From: CBDCWT01 sp965223305
GTDB lineage: Bacteria > Planctomycetota > Planctomycetia > Pirellulales > Pirellulaceae
DNA length: 64,000 nucleotides
Reading direction: 5' to 3'
Assembly (NCBI GenBank): GCA_965223305.1
Contig: CBDCWT010000084.1
Span: 1 to 64,000, forward strand
How positions within the stretch are numbered: the first letter of the stretch is position 1; every line of letters starts with the position of its first letter. A program made the translations under genes and the position numbers. Shown here one piece after another: positions 1 through 9,100 of the stretch. Under the pieces are notes generated by a model. That model was not told the DNA's origin, searched no databases, and saw only the letters and a list, made by a program, of their open reading frames with translations.

Positions 1-671
1 AGCTGCGCACGTGCGAAGAAGTACTGTTGTCGTGCCTGAAGTTCATCCGCTGCGTTGTCCTCTTTGGCTTGTTGTCTCCGATTCCAAAAGAGCTGCGCGT
101 CATCTCGTAATGTTTTTGCCGCACCGACTTTGCGGTGTGCCAACCAGAGTTCCCAATAGGCAGCTTCGAGTTCGTGAACCAGGTTGCAAACAGCGACTTC
201 CATTTCTTCAAGACTAATGTCTGCGTTCGATGGAGCTACGGATAGTGTCCCTGGATCGTCGTCGACCCTCCAGAGCTGGACGCCTCCCAGGTGTCGGATC
301 ACCTTGGCATTCTGCAGGCCGAGACGAATCGCGTCGGTGAGCGAAAGCTCCCAAGCTTCCTGCCCGGCGAAGGTGTTCTCGAGGACATCCACCTGCTCGA
401 TTGACGTCTCTTGTGCTGGCTCTTGTGTTGGCTCTTGTTCTAGCAGTTCGAGCAGCTGGTCGACGCGAGCTCCCAGTTGTCGTACGTCATCGCGGATCTG
501 TCGAAGGTGTTCGGATACCGGCATAACAGACTCCGTCGTAGCCACTTTTCCATCGGCCGAGGCCGTGTGTTGCACCCACAACAGTAGGACCACGATCAAA
601 CCCGCGGCAGCGAGCCCAAACACTTGAATTGACCCACAAAACACCTGCCAGCGAAAACGCAACCATCTCAT
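1..671 (-). CDS. TolC-family outer membrane protein, 3' end cut by window edge
   Basis: The minus-strand reading frame is open from the ATG at 671 to the window edge, giving 223 residues without a stop. An AAGGAGCC ribosome-binding site lies just upstream. Residues 8-40 form a hydrophobic signal or anchor segment, followed by a Gln/Glu-rich stretch (around 68-95). The motif LSLTDAIRLGLQNAK follows at about 108, and then an AYWELWLAHRKVGAAK helix. These are the hallmarks of planctomycete TolC-like outer-membrane efflux factors, which form the outer-membrane duct of tripartite export systems. The C-terminal half and any partner pump genes lie outside the window. I am sure of the frame and fairly sure of the family. 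The transported substrate cannot be told. Confidence 0.8.
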   Translation of the reverse strand, partial: MRWLRFRWQVFCGSIQVFGLAAAGLIVVLLLWVQHTASADGKVATTESVMPVSEHLRQIRDDVRQLGARVDQLLELLEQEPTQEPAQETSIEQVDVLENTFAGQEAWELSLTDAIRLGLQNAKVIRHLGGVQLWRVDDDPGTLSVAPSNADISLEEMEVAVCNLVHELEAAYWELWLAHRKVGAAKTLRDDAQLFWNRRQQAKEDNAADELQARQQYFFARAQ

Positions 672-774
672 CGCAAGGCTCCTTCCTACAGACATAACCG
701 AGAAGAGAAGCTGTGTCTCCTAATGGAGTAGGAGAGTTCTACTACCGAATTAGGAGCAGGTCAAGTCGAGTTTC

Positions 775-1003
775 TCAGCGGCGAGCAAGAGACTGACGTC
801 CGAGGTTATCCGTCAAGGGACCGGGAGGGCGAGGCTCCTGCCGAGCCGGAGTACACCGGAGTGAAGGAGATTCATGCTGAGTTTCTGGAGCAGGAGCAGG
901 AAGCAGGAGCAGGAAGCAGGAGCAGGAAGCAGGAGCAGGAAGCGGACGTCTGAGGTGATCGGTTAACGTTCGGGAGGGCGAGGCTCCTGCCGAGCCGGAG
1001 TAA
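775..1003. repeat. Dispersed GC-rich repeats (two copies) flanking a 13-bp tandem repeat
   Basis: Two copies of the dispersed repeat starting GGGAGGGCGAGGCTCC lie at 823-848 and 972-997. Between them, at about 891-943, a 13-bp unit (CAGGAGCAGGAAG) is repeated four times. Open frames here encode only the repeat-derived peptides seen at every copy, so I call it non-coding. Confidence 0.8.
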
Positions 1004-1552
1004 CTATGGGCCACCGTACCATGACAGCAGGACGATCACGAACGCTAGCGCACCGAGCGCCGAGTAGGCAAGTCTGGGGCTCACCCGCCACTTCAAGAAG
1101 TCAGTCATAGCACCCAGCCGATGCCAGAGATACAAGCCCGAGGGAAACGTCACCACGCTGAAGATCCACATGGCCCATCTCGGTGTGCCGGTGAGCAGCA
1201 TCAGCGCGCAGTCTCCGATACCCTCGAAGGACCCGACGCCGATGTAGGCGCCGTTTGCAACCAAGCAGAAACCAGCAAAGAACCTACCCAGCTTCCCGAC
1301 TGGCACCAGAACCAGCGGCAGGAGCGAACCGAGGATCGGCCCAGCCCACACGACGAGGCCGGGATGGGGGAGTTGCCCGTATTCGGTGTGCGAAATTGCA
1401 AGCGGCTCCAAGAACACTCTTCTCACCGTGCCGCCGGTGGCATAGGCCCCCACGACATGCCCCAACTCGTGAACCGCCATCATTCCATACCATGAGAGCA
1501 GTACGACCGAGGCAGCGAAGATCAGCTGATTGAACCGCATATCGACTCGCAC
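1004..1552 (-). CDS. M50-like membrane zinc metalloprotease
   Basis: A 182-residue membrane protein with four or five hydrophobic segments. The motif VHELGHVVGAY (residues 27-37) contains HExxH inside the first membrane helix, as in the site-2-protease (M50) family, which cleaves substrates within or next to the membrane. The expected second metal ligand is not obvious: M50 enzymes have NPDG or a similar motif, and here only GSFEGIGDC follows. Activity is therefore uncertain, and the protein may be a minimal M50 relative. The frame opens with GTG at 1552, and an ATG at 1540 is an alternative start. It stands alone on the minus strand with repeats on both sides. It could instead be an M50B-like scaffold of unknown function. 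Confidence 0.65.
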   Translation of the reverse strand: MRVDMRFNQLIFAASVVLLSWYGMMAVHELGHVVGAYATGGTVRRVFLEPLAISHTEYGQLPHPGLVVWAGPILGSLLPLVLVPVGKLGRFFAGFCLVANGAYIGVGSFEGIGDCALMLLTGTPRWAMWIFSVVTFPSGLYLWHRLGAMTDFLKWRVSPRLAYSALGALAFVIVLLSWYGGP

Positions 1553-1580
1553 TGCGGGCTAGGCTTGGCCACAAGACATA

Positions 1581-1652
1581 GTAGTAGGCACACTCCGTGT
1601 GCCGTAACCACGTTTCTCAAATAGCGGACGGCACGCGGAGCGTGCCTGCTAC
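1581..1652. repeat. Head-to-head pair of the GGCACACTCCGTGTGCC palindrome
   Basis: GTAGTAGGCACACTCCGTG at 1581 and an inverted diverged copy (GGCACGCGGAGCGTGCC, about 1629-1645) face each other. Relatives occur at 10695, 14622, 36463, 36496, 46189 and 46463, always outside genes. Confidence 0.75.
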
Positions 1653-1732
1653 TTTGCCACGACTTCACGGGCATACGCGAATATAACGACTACCTACTGC
1701 AGGAAGAAATAATGCGGGAGTGAGACAAAGGC

Positions 1733-1912
1733 GTAGGCCGGAACAAGCGGCGCGAGAGATGTTGGTTTCTGGCAAGGACGTGACCGCCGCGCCGTTCCGG
1801 CGGCACCGGAGTCGTGTTCAATGTTGCGCGTGCTCCGGCGCGTGCCGGAACTGCGCGGCGTGGAAAATCGTCCGCAAGTGGATGGTCTCCTGCGCCGCTT
1901 GTTCCGGCCTAC
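1733..1912. repeat. 180-bp foldback element with perfect 21-bp inverted ends
   Basis: The 21 bases at 1733-1753 (beginning GTAGGCCGGAACAAG) are the exact reverse complement of 1892-1912 (ending CTTGTTCCGGCCTAC). The interior carries a further palindrome around CCGCGCCGTTCCGG (about 1788-1801). A partial relative occurs at about 26188-26254. It lies directly behind the kinase gene stop at 1934. No clear target duplication is seen, so mobility is unproven. Confidence 0.7.
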
Positions 1913-1933
1913 CGACTACCCACTACTTGCTAC

Positions 1934-4786
1934 CTATTCTGGCGGGCGAACAACGGTGGCTTCCATACCAGGAGCCGCGATTTGTGCGATGGCTTTCTTG
2001 ACCGGCGCCACGTAGGAGCTGATGTACCGTGTCGGCTGCTCGTTTGACAGCCTGAGTACTTCGCGGAGCACAGGCAGAGCCCGCTTGGCGGCGGGCCCGA
2101 TGCGCCCCAACGTCTCCACCGCGGCGTAGTAGGGGTCCGTCTGGTTGCTGGGGATCATGCCGCCCCCACCTCCATACATGCCGCCTGCTTGCAACATAGC
2201 CATGGGCAGGCCGCCGTCAGATGTATCTGCAAGCTGAGTGAGAAGTTCGATCAGTTCGTCCACGGCCGGTTCTGCGCGTGGACCGAGTTTTCCTAGGGCG
2301 ACGATGGCGTTTCGGAGGCCTAGTGGATTGGACGATGGTTTCACGAGTCTGACGCGCCGGGTCAGCGCGGGTACCAGCTCCTCGTTGTCTGGTTCAATCT
2401 CTATGATCGCCGTCGTCGCTGCGGACAGCATCGTCGCGTCGTTCGACCGGAGGCCATCTTGCAAGCGGCGATAGAGTCCCTCAACGTCGCGGATGGCGAG
2501 TCCTTCTTTCTTCGCGTACGCCACGACCAGATTCAGAGCGTCAGCGCGAACCGCCGCGACTTCGTCGTCAGGCAACTTCGTGAGCGACCGCATGAGTTGC
2601 TCACCCTCGTTCTCCACTGCCCATGCCATTTCGGTCAAGCCCACTGAACGGCCGGTGGTGGAATACACAACGTTCGAGAGGAAGTAGTTGACGAACGCCC
2701 GGCTCCGTGTCGTGCCCTGGACAATCTCGTTTTCGAGCGCTTTGATGACGACACCAGTCGGCATTTGCATGAGCACTTCGCGAGCCTGTTCGATCAACAT
2801 GCCACGCGGTCCGGAGTCAATGATGCGTGCGCCATAACGGCGCATGAGGTGAAGAATCGCGGTAGTCGACCGAGTGGCCAGCGCCAGATCGTCCTCGCCC
2901 AAAGCCGCAAATGCGCTAATCGCCAGGGTCAATTGCGCCGGATTTCGCTCGGTCTTCAGTTCCGAGAGCCAGGTCGAATAGGTCTTGCCGCTGTAGGTCA
3001 GGGCGCCGGACTGCAGGATTGCCGTCTGGTCAAGTTCGTAGTCGTCTGCGCCGTAAACCAATTCGCTCGCTGGCTGATTTGCACCGACGCGGCTGGCTGC
3101 GGCTGCCCTGGGTGTGTTGGCGGCGGGCGGGATTCCAAGCCGTCCGGCGGATGTGGCCGATGCTGAACCACTTGTCACTAGATCACCTTCCGGGGAAGGC
3201 TGATGTCGGATCTCGACCAGCACCTGCTTTCCGCGGCGGACCGACACGGACCCCTGGCTCAGAACCAGTTCGTCGCTCGCTCCGACCAACTCGATCGCAT
3301 ACTCTCCAGAGCGAACGGTGATCGCGTTGTCGCCGGGGTGGACCTGCAGCTGCCTCACCGGTTCACCGGCACGGCGAATCCCGAGCTGGGCGCCGTCCGC
3401 GGCCCGCACCACGAGCTCACCTTGATCGGTTTTCAGGTAGATCAAGACCGCTGCAGAGACACCACCACAGATCAGCAGGCAGGCGAGCAGGCTGGTCCAC
3501 CACGTCCAGCGCATAACACTCAGCTTGGCAGTTGGCGTCGCAGGAAACCGTTTCGGTGGCAAACTGGCAGTGTGCTGCGCGAATGATGAATCACTCGCCT
3601 GTTCCTTGACCTTGAGGCCGCGGTTGAGCAGCCGCGATAAATCGGCCCCCGCTACGAACGGCTCTAAGGCTGCAGCGACTTCCTGAGGACTTTCCAGGCG
3701 CTGATCGGGATCCTTGGCCAACATACGATCGATGATTGCTGCCAGTTCGGCTGGTAGCTCGGGCCGCTCTTCTTGAATCGAAGGGCTGGGCTTGTTCGCT
3801 AAAGCTGTCACCTTCTTCAGCAGCGTGTTGTACTGTGGCCCGTCGAACGGCGCCTGGCCTGTTAGCAGCTTGTACAGCGTCGCACCCAAACTGTAGATAT
3901 CCGAGCGGATGTCGACTGCGTGGCTGTCCATCCCTTGCTCCGGAGACATGTAGTCCAGCGTCCCCATCAGCTGGCCGACCGTCGTCAGCTCGTTGGCGTG
4001 ACTTGTGTGCTCCTCGCCGAGCAGCGCTAAGCCAAGGTCCAGAATCTTGACAAGCACCAGGCCATTGTCTCCGCCGCGCTGGGTGTGCCTACGCTGCAGC
4101 ATTAGATTCGAAGGTTTGATGTCGCGGTGGACCAGGTGGTTTTCATGGGCGTATTGCAGACCAATCGCAGCTTGTCTGGCAATTTCGCAGGCGTCAGCCA
4201 CCGGCAGCGGGCCCAGACGGCTGACCAAACGAGATAGATCCAGCCCATCGACGTGTTCCATGACCAGATAGTGCATGCCGTTCTCCTCTCCCGCATCGTT
4301 GGCGCGCACGATATTCGGGTGATCGAGCTGTCCGATCACCTCCATTTCTCGCTCGAAGCGCGCGATTGCCGCGGAGTTTGCCCACCGGCTGACCGGTAGG
4401 ATCTTGAGGGCGACAGTTCGTTTCAGCTTACGGTGTGTGGCCTCGAAGACCGTTCCCATTCCCCCGGCGCCGAGTTGGCCCACGATCACATAGGGGCCGA
4501 TGCGGTCCATTTCCCCAGCCGGCGGCGCCGCGGATCGGTACCCGGTGTCCAGCAGGCGGGCCAGTCCGCTCCGACAGGCAGGTTCTCCCTCGATCGAATC
4601 GACTGCTGCCGGCCGCCGGAGCTCGCTCACGAAAGTGTCGCTTTGTTCGCCCAACAGCGCCAGCGTGGACTGGCAATCGCCACATTCCTCGACGTGTTCC
4701 TCAATATTGTCGACCAAATGCGCAGGCAGCCGACCTTGCATATAGTCCGACAACTCGCTTTCTGACAGACACTTAGGCTGATTCAT
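1934..4786 (-). CDS. Transmembrane serine/threonine protein kinase with zinc-finger-like N-terminus and HEAT-like C-terminus
   Basis: A 950-residue protein. I start it at ATG 4786, which follows AAGAGGGAGA, rather than at the upstream TTG. Residues 1-45 resemble the zinc finger of anti-sigma factors (HVEECGDC). Residues about 95-360 are a Hanks-type kinase, with LGAGGMG as glycine loop, VALK lysine, HRDIKPSN catalytic loop, DLG in place of DFG, and GTLDYMSPEQ. A single membrane helix (LLACLLICGGVSAAVLIYL) lies near residue 430, so the kinase is cytoplasmic. The C-terminal half is extracytoplasmic and carries HEAT-like repeats (ALGKLGPRAEPAVDEL, TLGRIGPAAKRALPVL). It probably phosphorylates regulatory proteins. 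An ECF sigma gene lies upstream on the same strand, a pairing known in planctomycetes. I infer that the zinc-finger end could bind that sigma factor. Confidence 0.9.
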   Translation of the reverse strand: MNQPKCLSESELSDYMQGRLPAHLVDNIEEHVEECGDCQSTLALLGEQSDTFVSELRRPAAVDSIEGEPACRSGLARLLDTGYRSAAPPAGEMDRIGPYVIVGQLGAGGMGTVFEATHRKLKRTVALKILPVSRWANSAAIARFEREMEVIGQLDHPNIVRANDAGEENGMHYLVMEHVDGLDLSRLVSRLGPLPVADACEIARQAAIGLQYAHENHLVHRDIKPSNLMLQRRHTQRGGDNGLVLVKILDLGLALLGEEHTSHANELTTVGQLMGTLDYMSPEQGMDSHAVDIRSDIYSLGATLYKLLTGQAPFDGPQYNTLLKKVTALANKPSPSIQEERPELPAELAAIIDRMLAKDPDQRLESPQEVAAALEPFVAGADLSRLLNRGLKVKEQASDSSFAQHTASLPPKRFPATPTAKLSVMRWTWWTSLLACLLICGGVSAAVLIYLKTDQGELVVRAADGAQLGIRRAGEPVRQLQVHPGDNAITVRSGEYAIELVGASDELVLSQGSVSVRRGKQVLVEIRHQPSPEGDLVTSGSASATSAGRLGIPPAANTPRAAAASRVGANQPASELVYGADDYELDQTAILQSGALTYSGKTYSTWLSELKTERNPAQLTLAISAFAALGEDDLALATRSTTAILHLMRRYGARIIDSGPRGMLIEQAREVLMQMPTGVVIKALENEIVQGTTRSRAFVNYFLSNVVYSTTGRSVGLTEMAWAVENEGEQLMRSLTKLPDDEVAAVRADALNLVVAYAKKEGLAIRDVEGLYRRLQDGLRSNDATMLSAATTAIIEIEPDNEELVPALTRRVRLVKPSSNPLGLRNAIVALGKLGPRAEPAVDELIELLTQLADTSDGGLPMAMLQAGGMYGGGGGMIPSNQTDPYYAAVETLGRIGPAAKRALPVLREVLRLSNEQPTRYISSYVAPVKKAIAQIAAPGMEATVVRPPE

Positions 4787-4935
4787 TTGGGTCTCCCTCT
4801 TGACCAAATCGGTCCGACCGCCGAGCCGCAGTCAGCCCGGCGGGTACACCCCCTATAGAAACAACGCAGCGATTGGACAGGAAAACAGCCTGCCAGGCCC
4901 GACCGAGTGTCGTACTCAAACCCCGCGTGCAGCGA

Positions 4936-5217
4936 TCATGTTGATCCTGTCTTCTGCTTTCTTGACCGGATTTACAGGATCAACAGGATGGTCCGGCGAC
5001 CATGACAAAATCAGCCGCTGGGCGTTAGCCCGGATTATTCATGAAGGTCGTCGCGAGAGGTTGTAAGTACGTTCGTGGCAAGGAAGGCGAGCAATTCTTC
5101 CGCAGGCGTATTGAAGCAATACGTCGAGGGAGAATTGTGAAGCATGACGAAGCCACGGATGGACTTACGACCTCGCAGCAGATCGCTCATGAATAATTCG
5201 GGTTAGCCCACGGTTTC
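4936..5217. repeat. Composite intergenic repeat interrupted by MITE copy A
   Basis: The left part holds the GTTGATCCTGTC...GGATCAACAGGATGG hairpin module followed by CAGCCGCTGGGCGTTAG. The right part (from 5203) continues with TTAGCCCACGGTTT. Removing 5030-5202 and one TTAG restores the composite repeat seen at 45.7-46.5 kb and 62.5-63.6 kb. Confidence 0.85.
5030..5202. mobile_element. MITE copy A (173 bp), TTAG target duplication
   Basis: A non-coding foldback element that starts CCCGGATTATTCATGA and ends TCATGAATAATTCGGG. TTAG stands at 5026-5029 and again at 5203-5206. Its arms pair over nearly the whole length, and a central hairpin is formed by CGTATTG and CAATACG. Copies lie at 31745, 53170 and 58119. 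Its ends match the terminal repeats of the IS1380-family element at 32984. Confidence 0.85.
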
Positions 5218-5407
5218 GAATCATTGCTCTGATGTATCTCACCTCGCCCTTCCGATCGAAGCGCAATGAAAGTTTGACGAGACATCATCTTTCTGTCCCA
5301 TTTTTTCTGTCATTCAAAGCAAGTTCGCAGACCTGGTTTTTTGACAGAAAGGTCGGGAGCGGGAAATCGACTGACCGTCCTCCTCTCCCGCATGCAGGTC
5401 TTGGCAT

Positions 5408-5496
5408 CTCTGCGTCCTCTGTGTCTCTGTGTTTGAATCTCTTTGTGGGGCAGAGTTGTTTGTTTTTGAAGCACAGAGGCACAGAGATCGCAGAGG
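5408..5496. repeat. Long imperfect inverted repeat (CTCTGTGTCTCTGTG type)
   Basis: The left arm CTCTGCGTCCTCTGTGTCTC (5408) pairs with the right arm around CACAGAGGCACAGAGATCGC (5472). The element is 46 bp downstream of the ECF sigma gene stop. It may act as a transcript end for that gene, though no T-run follows. Confidence 0.65.
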
Positions 5497-5541
5497 AAGC
5501 TATCTTTCTGTCTCAATGTTTCTGTCGTTCCACGCAGATTG

Positions 5542-6153
5542 TCACGCGTGGGATGGGTTACTCAAGCCATCTAGCTCTTCGCGTAGCCGGGCAAGTACCC
5601 TGGCCCGCGCTTTGTAGACGGTCCATACCGATACTCCCAGATCCTTCGCGACCTCGGCCGGTGTTTCGCTCTCGACGGTCGTTCGCCAAAACGCTTGCCA
5701 GGTATTTGCCTCAAAGTCCCCCCGCACTAACTCGAGCGCTCGTCGACGCACGCTGCTTCGTTCGACGACACCGTCCTGACTGGATAGCTCGGGTGGACGC
5801 TCCGGCAGTTGGTGGATTTGTTCCAGTGCAGCCGTCCCTCCAGCCGCTTGCGCACGGCCTTTCAATCGCCGGTAGTGGTCGCGAATCTTGTTGCGGGTGA
5901 TCGTCCACAGCCAACCGCGAAAGCCGCCCTGACCGGCTTGCCGATCAAAACGGACAATATTTTGCGATACCGCCTGAAACACATCCTGCATCACATCGGC
6001 TGCATCATCCGGTTGCATGCCGGCTTGCCGAGCCCAGCGATAGACGACGGGACCATACAGCGCTGCCAACCGCCGCCAGGCCTCCGGGTCGGCAGCGCGG
6101 GCTCGTGAGAGCAAACTAGTCGAGGTCGAGTTGACCGGGTCGGAAGGAGCCAT
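5542..6153 (-). CDS. ECF-type RNA polymerase sigma factor
   Basis: About 203 residues from the ATG at 6153. Longer in-frame starts would run into the upstream gene. Region 2 is visible in PDDAADVMQDVFQAVSQN and FRGWLWTITRNKIRDHYRR. Region 4 contains a helix-turn-helix in PAEVAKDLGVSVWTVYKAR. No region 3 is present, as expected for an ECF (group IV) sigma factor, which redirects RNA polymerase to a stress or surface regulon. It starts 13 bp after the stop of the 1,337-residue hydrolase fusion on the same strand and is probably co-transcribed with it. A receptor-type Ser/Thr kinase with an anti-sigma-like zinc finger lies 755 bp downstream, which suggests kinase control rather than a classical membrane anti-sigma factor. 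No ribosome-binding site is obvious. Confidence 0.88.
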   Translation of the reverse strand: MAPSDPVNSTSTSLLSRARAADPEAWRRLAALYGPVVYRWARQAGMQPDDAADVMQDVFQAVSQNIVRFDRQAGQGGFRGWLWTITRNKIRDHYRRLKGRAQAAGGTAALEQIHQLPERPPELSSQDGVVERSSVRRRALELVRGDFEANTWQAFWRTTVESETPAEVAKDLGVSVWTVYKARARVLARLREELDGLSNPSHA

Positions 6154-6166
6154 CTGGTCGCGCGAG

Positions 6167-9100
6167 CTACCGGTTTGCAGCCGGTCGTTGATTGACGAAC
6201 ACAAAACTGCCCAGCTTCGAGGCGGTGAGAATGTCTTGCCGGCCGTCATCGTTCAGGTCTGCGATCGTCACCTGTACGCCCACGCCGCTGCGGGTGTCAA
6301 TCAAATGCGGCTCGAATCGGACTGTGCCGTCTTCTCGCTTGAGCCGGAACCAATAGAGGACCGGCGCGGCGCCAGGTTCGATGTCTCCCTGGGGACCGTG
6401 CGCCCACATCCGCTTACCCACCACCAGGTCCTCGAGTCCATCGCCGTCGATATCTCCCACATCCAGCGCGTGGGGCTGAGTAAACGCCACGCCGTAGCGG
6501 TCGATCTCCGAGCGCGTGCCCATAATCTGATGCATGCGAAAAGCGATTTCCCCATCGTCGCGATGCTGCTCGAACCAGGCCAGTCCCCACTCGTGAGCGT
6601 CGAGGCTGGTGATCACATCCCCATCGCCGTCGCCGTCGACATCCTGGACAAACATCTGCGCGCCGCCGCGGCCTGGGGAGAACCGCTGGGGATGCCAGTC
6701 CCAGACCGTGTTGGCTTGCTCCGGCTGAGCAAACCAACCATCGTTGATTACCAGGTCCAAACGTCCGTCTCCATTCAGATCTCCCACTCCAGTGCCGTGA
6801 TAGAACTGCGGCCAATCGTGAGGGTCCGAGAGCGGCTGGAACCGCCAAGGCTTGCGGGGAGCGTCCCAAACCGGCTCAATCCAACCCCAGCGGCCCTCCC
6901 AGTGGCAAATCAGCTGAGGCCGCCCGTCGCCGTCCATGTCGACCAGCGTGGGTGACTCGCCCCGGACCCTCTCAAAGGCGTAGTGTTTCGGCCAAGGTCC
7001 AGCGTTATCGTGATCGACGCCGGCACCAGGGTTTTCGTACCAGTATGCCGCGTGCTTGTGCACTCGGCCGAGCACCAAGATGTCGGGCCAGCCGTCACCG
7101 CTAAAGTCGTGCACAAACGAGAACATACTGTTGGAAGGACTTCGCTGAGGTACCTGGACCACGGCGGGGTAAAAGGCGTGTGCCGACGTGAACTCGGGAC
7201 CCGCGTACCAGTAGGGTCCCGCGACCACGTCGGCATACCCGTCCCGGTTGATGTCACCTGTGTGAATACCATCGCAGTAGTACTCACGCGCCAGCACGGT
7301 TTTCTGAAATTCACTTGGCGCGCCGGCCTGCTGAGGATCGTCAGCTGGTTGCCCACCGGTCTGTGGTGTGACCGCCTCGGCGAACTGCGCCAGGATGTGA
7401 TTCAGCCGGGTGTCGCTGCGGCCGGCCTCGAGCTGGCCCCAATCGGCTTCGGCCGCGACGAGGATCGCGTTCTGGCTGGGGAGCAACGCGCAGTAGTTGC
7501 CGCGGACCCCGATCGCCATGACCAGGTCGGTCGGAGCATCCGGCCAGGTCGGCGCAGTGGGGTGCAAGCGGCCCCTGGCGTTAAACCACCAGTTAAAACC
7601 GTAGACTCCGGCGCCGAACTCGGTGAAGTGATCGGACCCGCCGCCAAAACTCTCGATTTGTAGGTAATCGTTCGTCTCCGCGTCGGCGGTGTGTGGCAGG
7701 TCTGCCGGCACTTGTCGCCGCATCACCTCGTCCCATAGATGGCCCGGAATCAGCTGCCGGCCGTCCCACTGCCCGCGGTGTAGCCAGAACCAGGCGATGC
7801 GGGCGAAGTCGCGGACCGAGGCTTCGAGCCGGCGGGTCCGGCTGGCAAAGGTGAGCCCGTCTGCGAGCCCCAGAGCGCCCAGACGACTGGGATCGTTCGC
7901 CACCGACCCAGGATCGTCCGCAAAGATCCGATCGAAGATCGTCTGCTGGTAGAGCTGGATGCCGTAGTCGTTATAAGCCCAGGCAGCCCCCGGCGCCTCT
8001 GGCCGCGCATAGCCGCTGGTCATGTTGGCCAGCTGGCGCAATGTCATTGAGCGGTCCTTCTCTGACAACTCCCAACCGAACTCGGTCAGCGGAGTGTCGA
8101 CGCCGTCGACCTTGCCCTCGGCAATCGCAAACAACAACAGCGTGCCCAGCACCGGCTTGGCTGCCGAGAACCAGTCAGATGTTAGTGACTGATCGCCCCA
8201 ACGTTGGACTATGTAACCGTGCTTGACCACGGCTCCTCGGCCGCCCAGCGCCTCGGCTAGTTGCTCCAGCCGGTCAGCACGGAGTCCAAGCTTTAGTGGC
8301 GAGACCGTTTGCCATGTCTGCTGGGGAAAGCGAGCTCGCGGCTCCGCAGCGGCCACTTTGAACAGCGCGACCCAATCTTGGTCCGGTTCGGCTGGCGGCG
8401 GGCCCAACGCCGCCCAACTGCCGCCTGCCAACTGCCGCGGCTGACCACGGAATTCGCCGCTTCGAGGGTCGTACCAGCGCTGCTCGAACGTCCCCTCCGC
8501 AGCGGACAAGTCGAGTTGACCGGTTGACGTAGCAACCGGCAGATAGACCGCGTACACCTGGCCAGGCAGGCAAAACACCTGCGGGCCCAGAGGCGTGGTT
8601 TTTCCTTTGCCCACCCCCACTTCGATCGTGGCCGCGCCGCGGACGAGACGGTCGTCCGGATGCATCTTCCAAAAAGGCAGTTCGTCTTGCATGAACTTGC
8701 GCGCGTTCCAGAGATATGCCCAGAGTGCGTCCCGCTGCTCGCTTTGGAACGTGTCCACATCAAGCAGTCCCTCCAGAATGAACTCGATCATGCCACCCGA
8801 AAAATAGGTGGGCCACAGTTTCTGTTTGCGATGTAGCTCGGCGTCGTCGACCGGTACCCACGACTTCCCCTGGCCGGCGTCGATTGTGAACTCGTCCAAC
8901 GAGACCGGCAGCGGACGACCGGCTTGCCGGGTCGCTTGGTGGATCGCTTCGGCCACCTGGTCGATACGGCGTTGATTCAGCTGTATCGATGTGAGACCGA
9001 ATCGTTCATCTCCGAAGGTGAACTGTAACGCCTTGGTTGGATCACCTGCCGAATGGACGGTCACAGGGTGGCTGTAAGGGTCTACCGCCCGTACGTAGTC

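Noticed and set aside
7..627. Plus-strand open frames at the window start
   Set aside because: They are antisense to the truncated TolC-like gene, which has a signal segment, a ribosome-binding site and conserved motifs.
775..1014. 79-residue minus-strand protein with GSAGASPSR
   Set aside because: This peptide is the translation of the dispersed GC-rich repeat in one frame, and is seen throughout the window at repeat copies.
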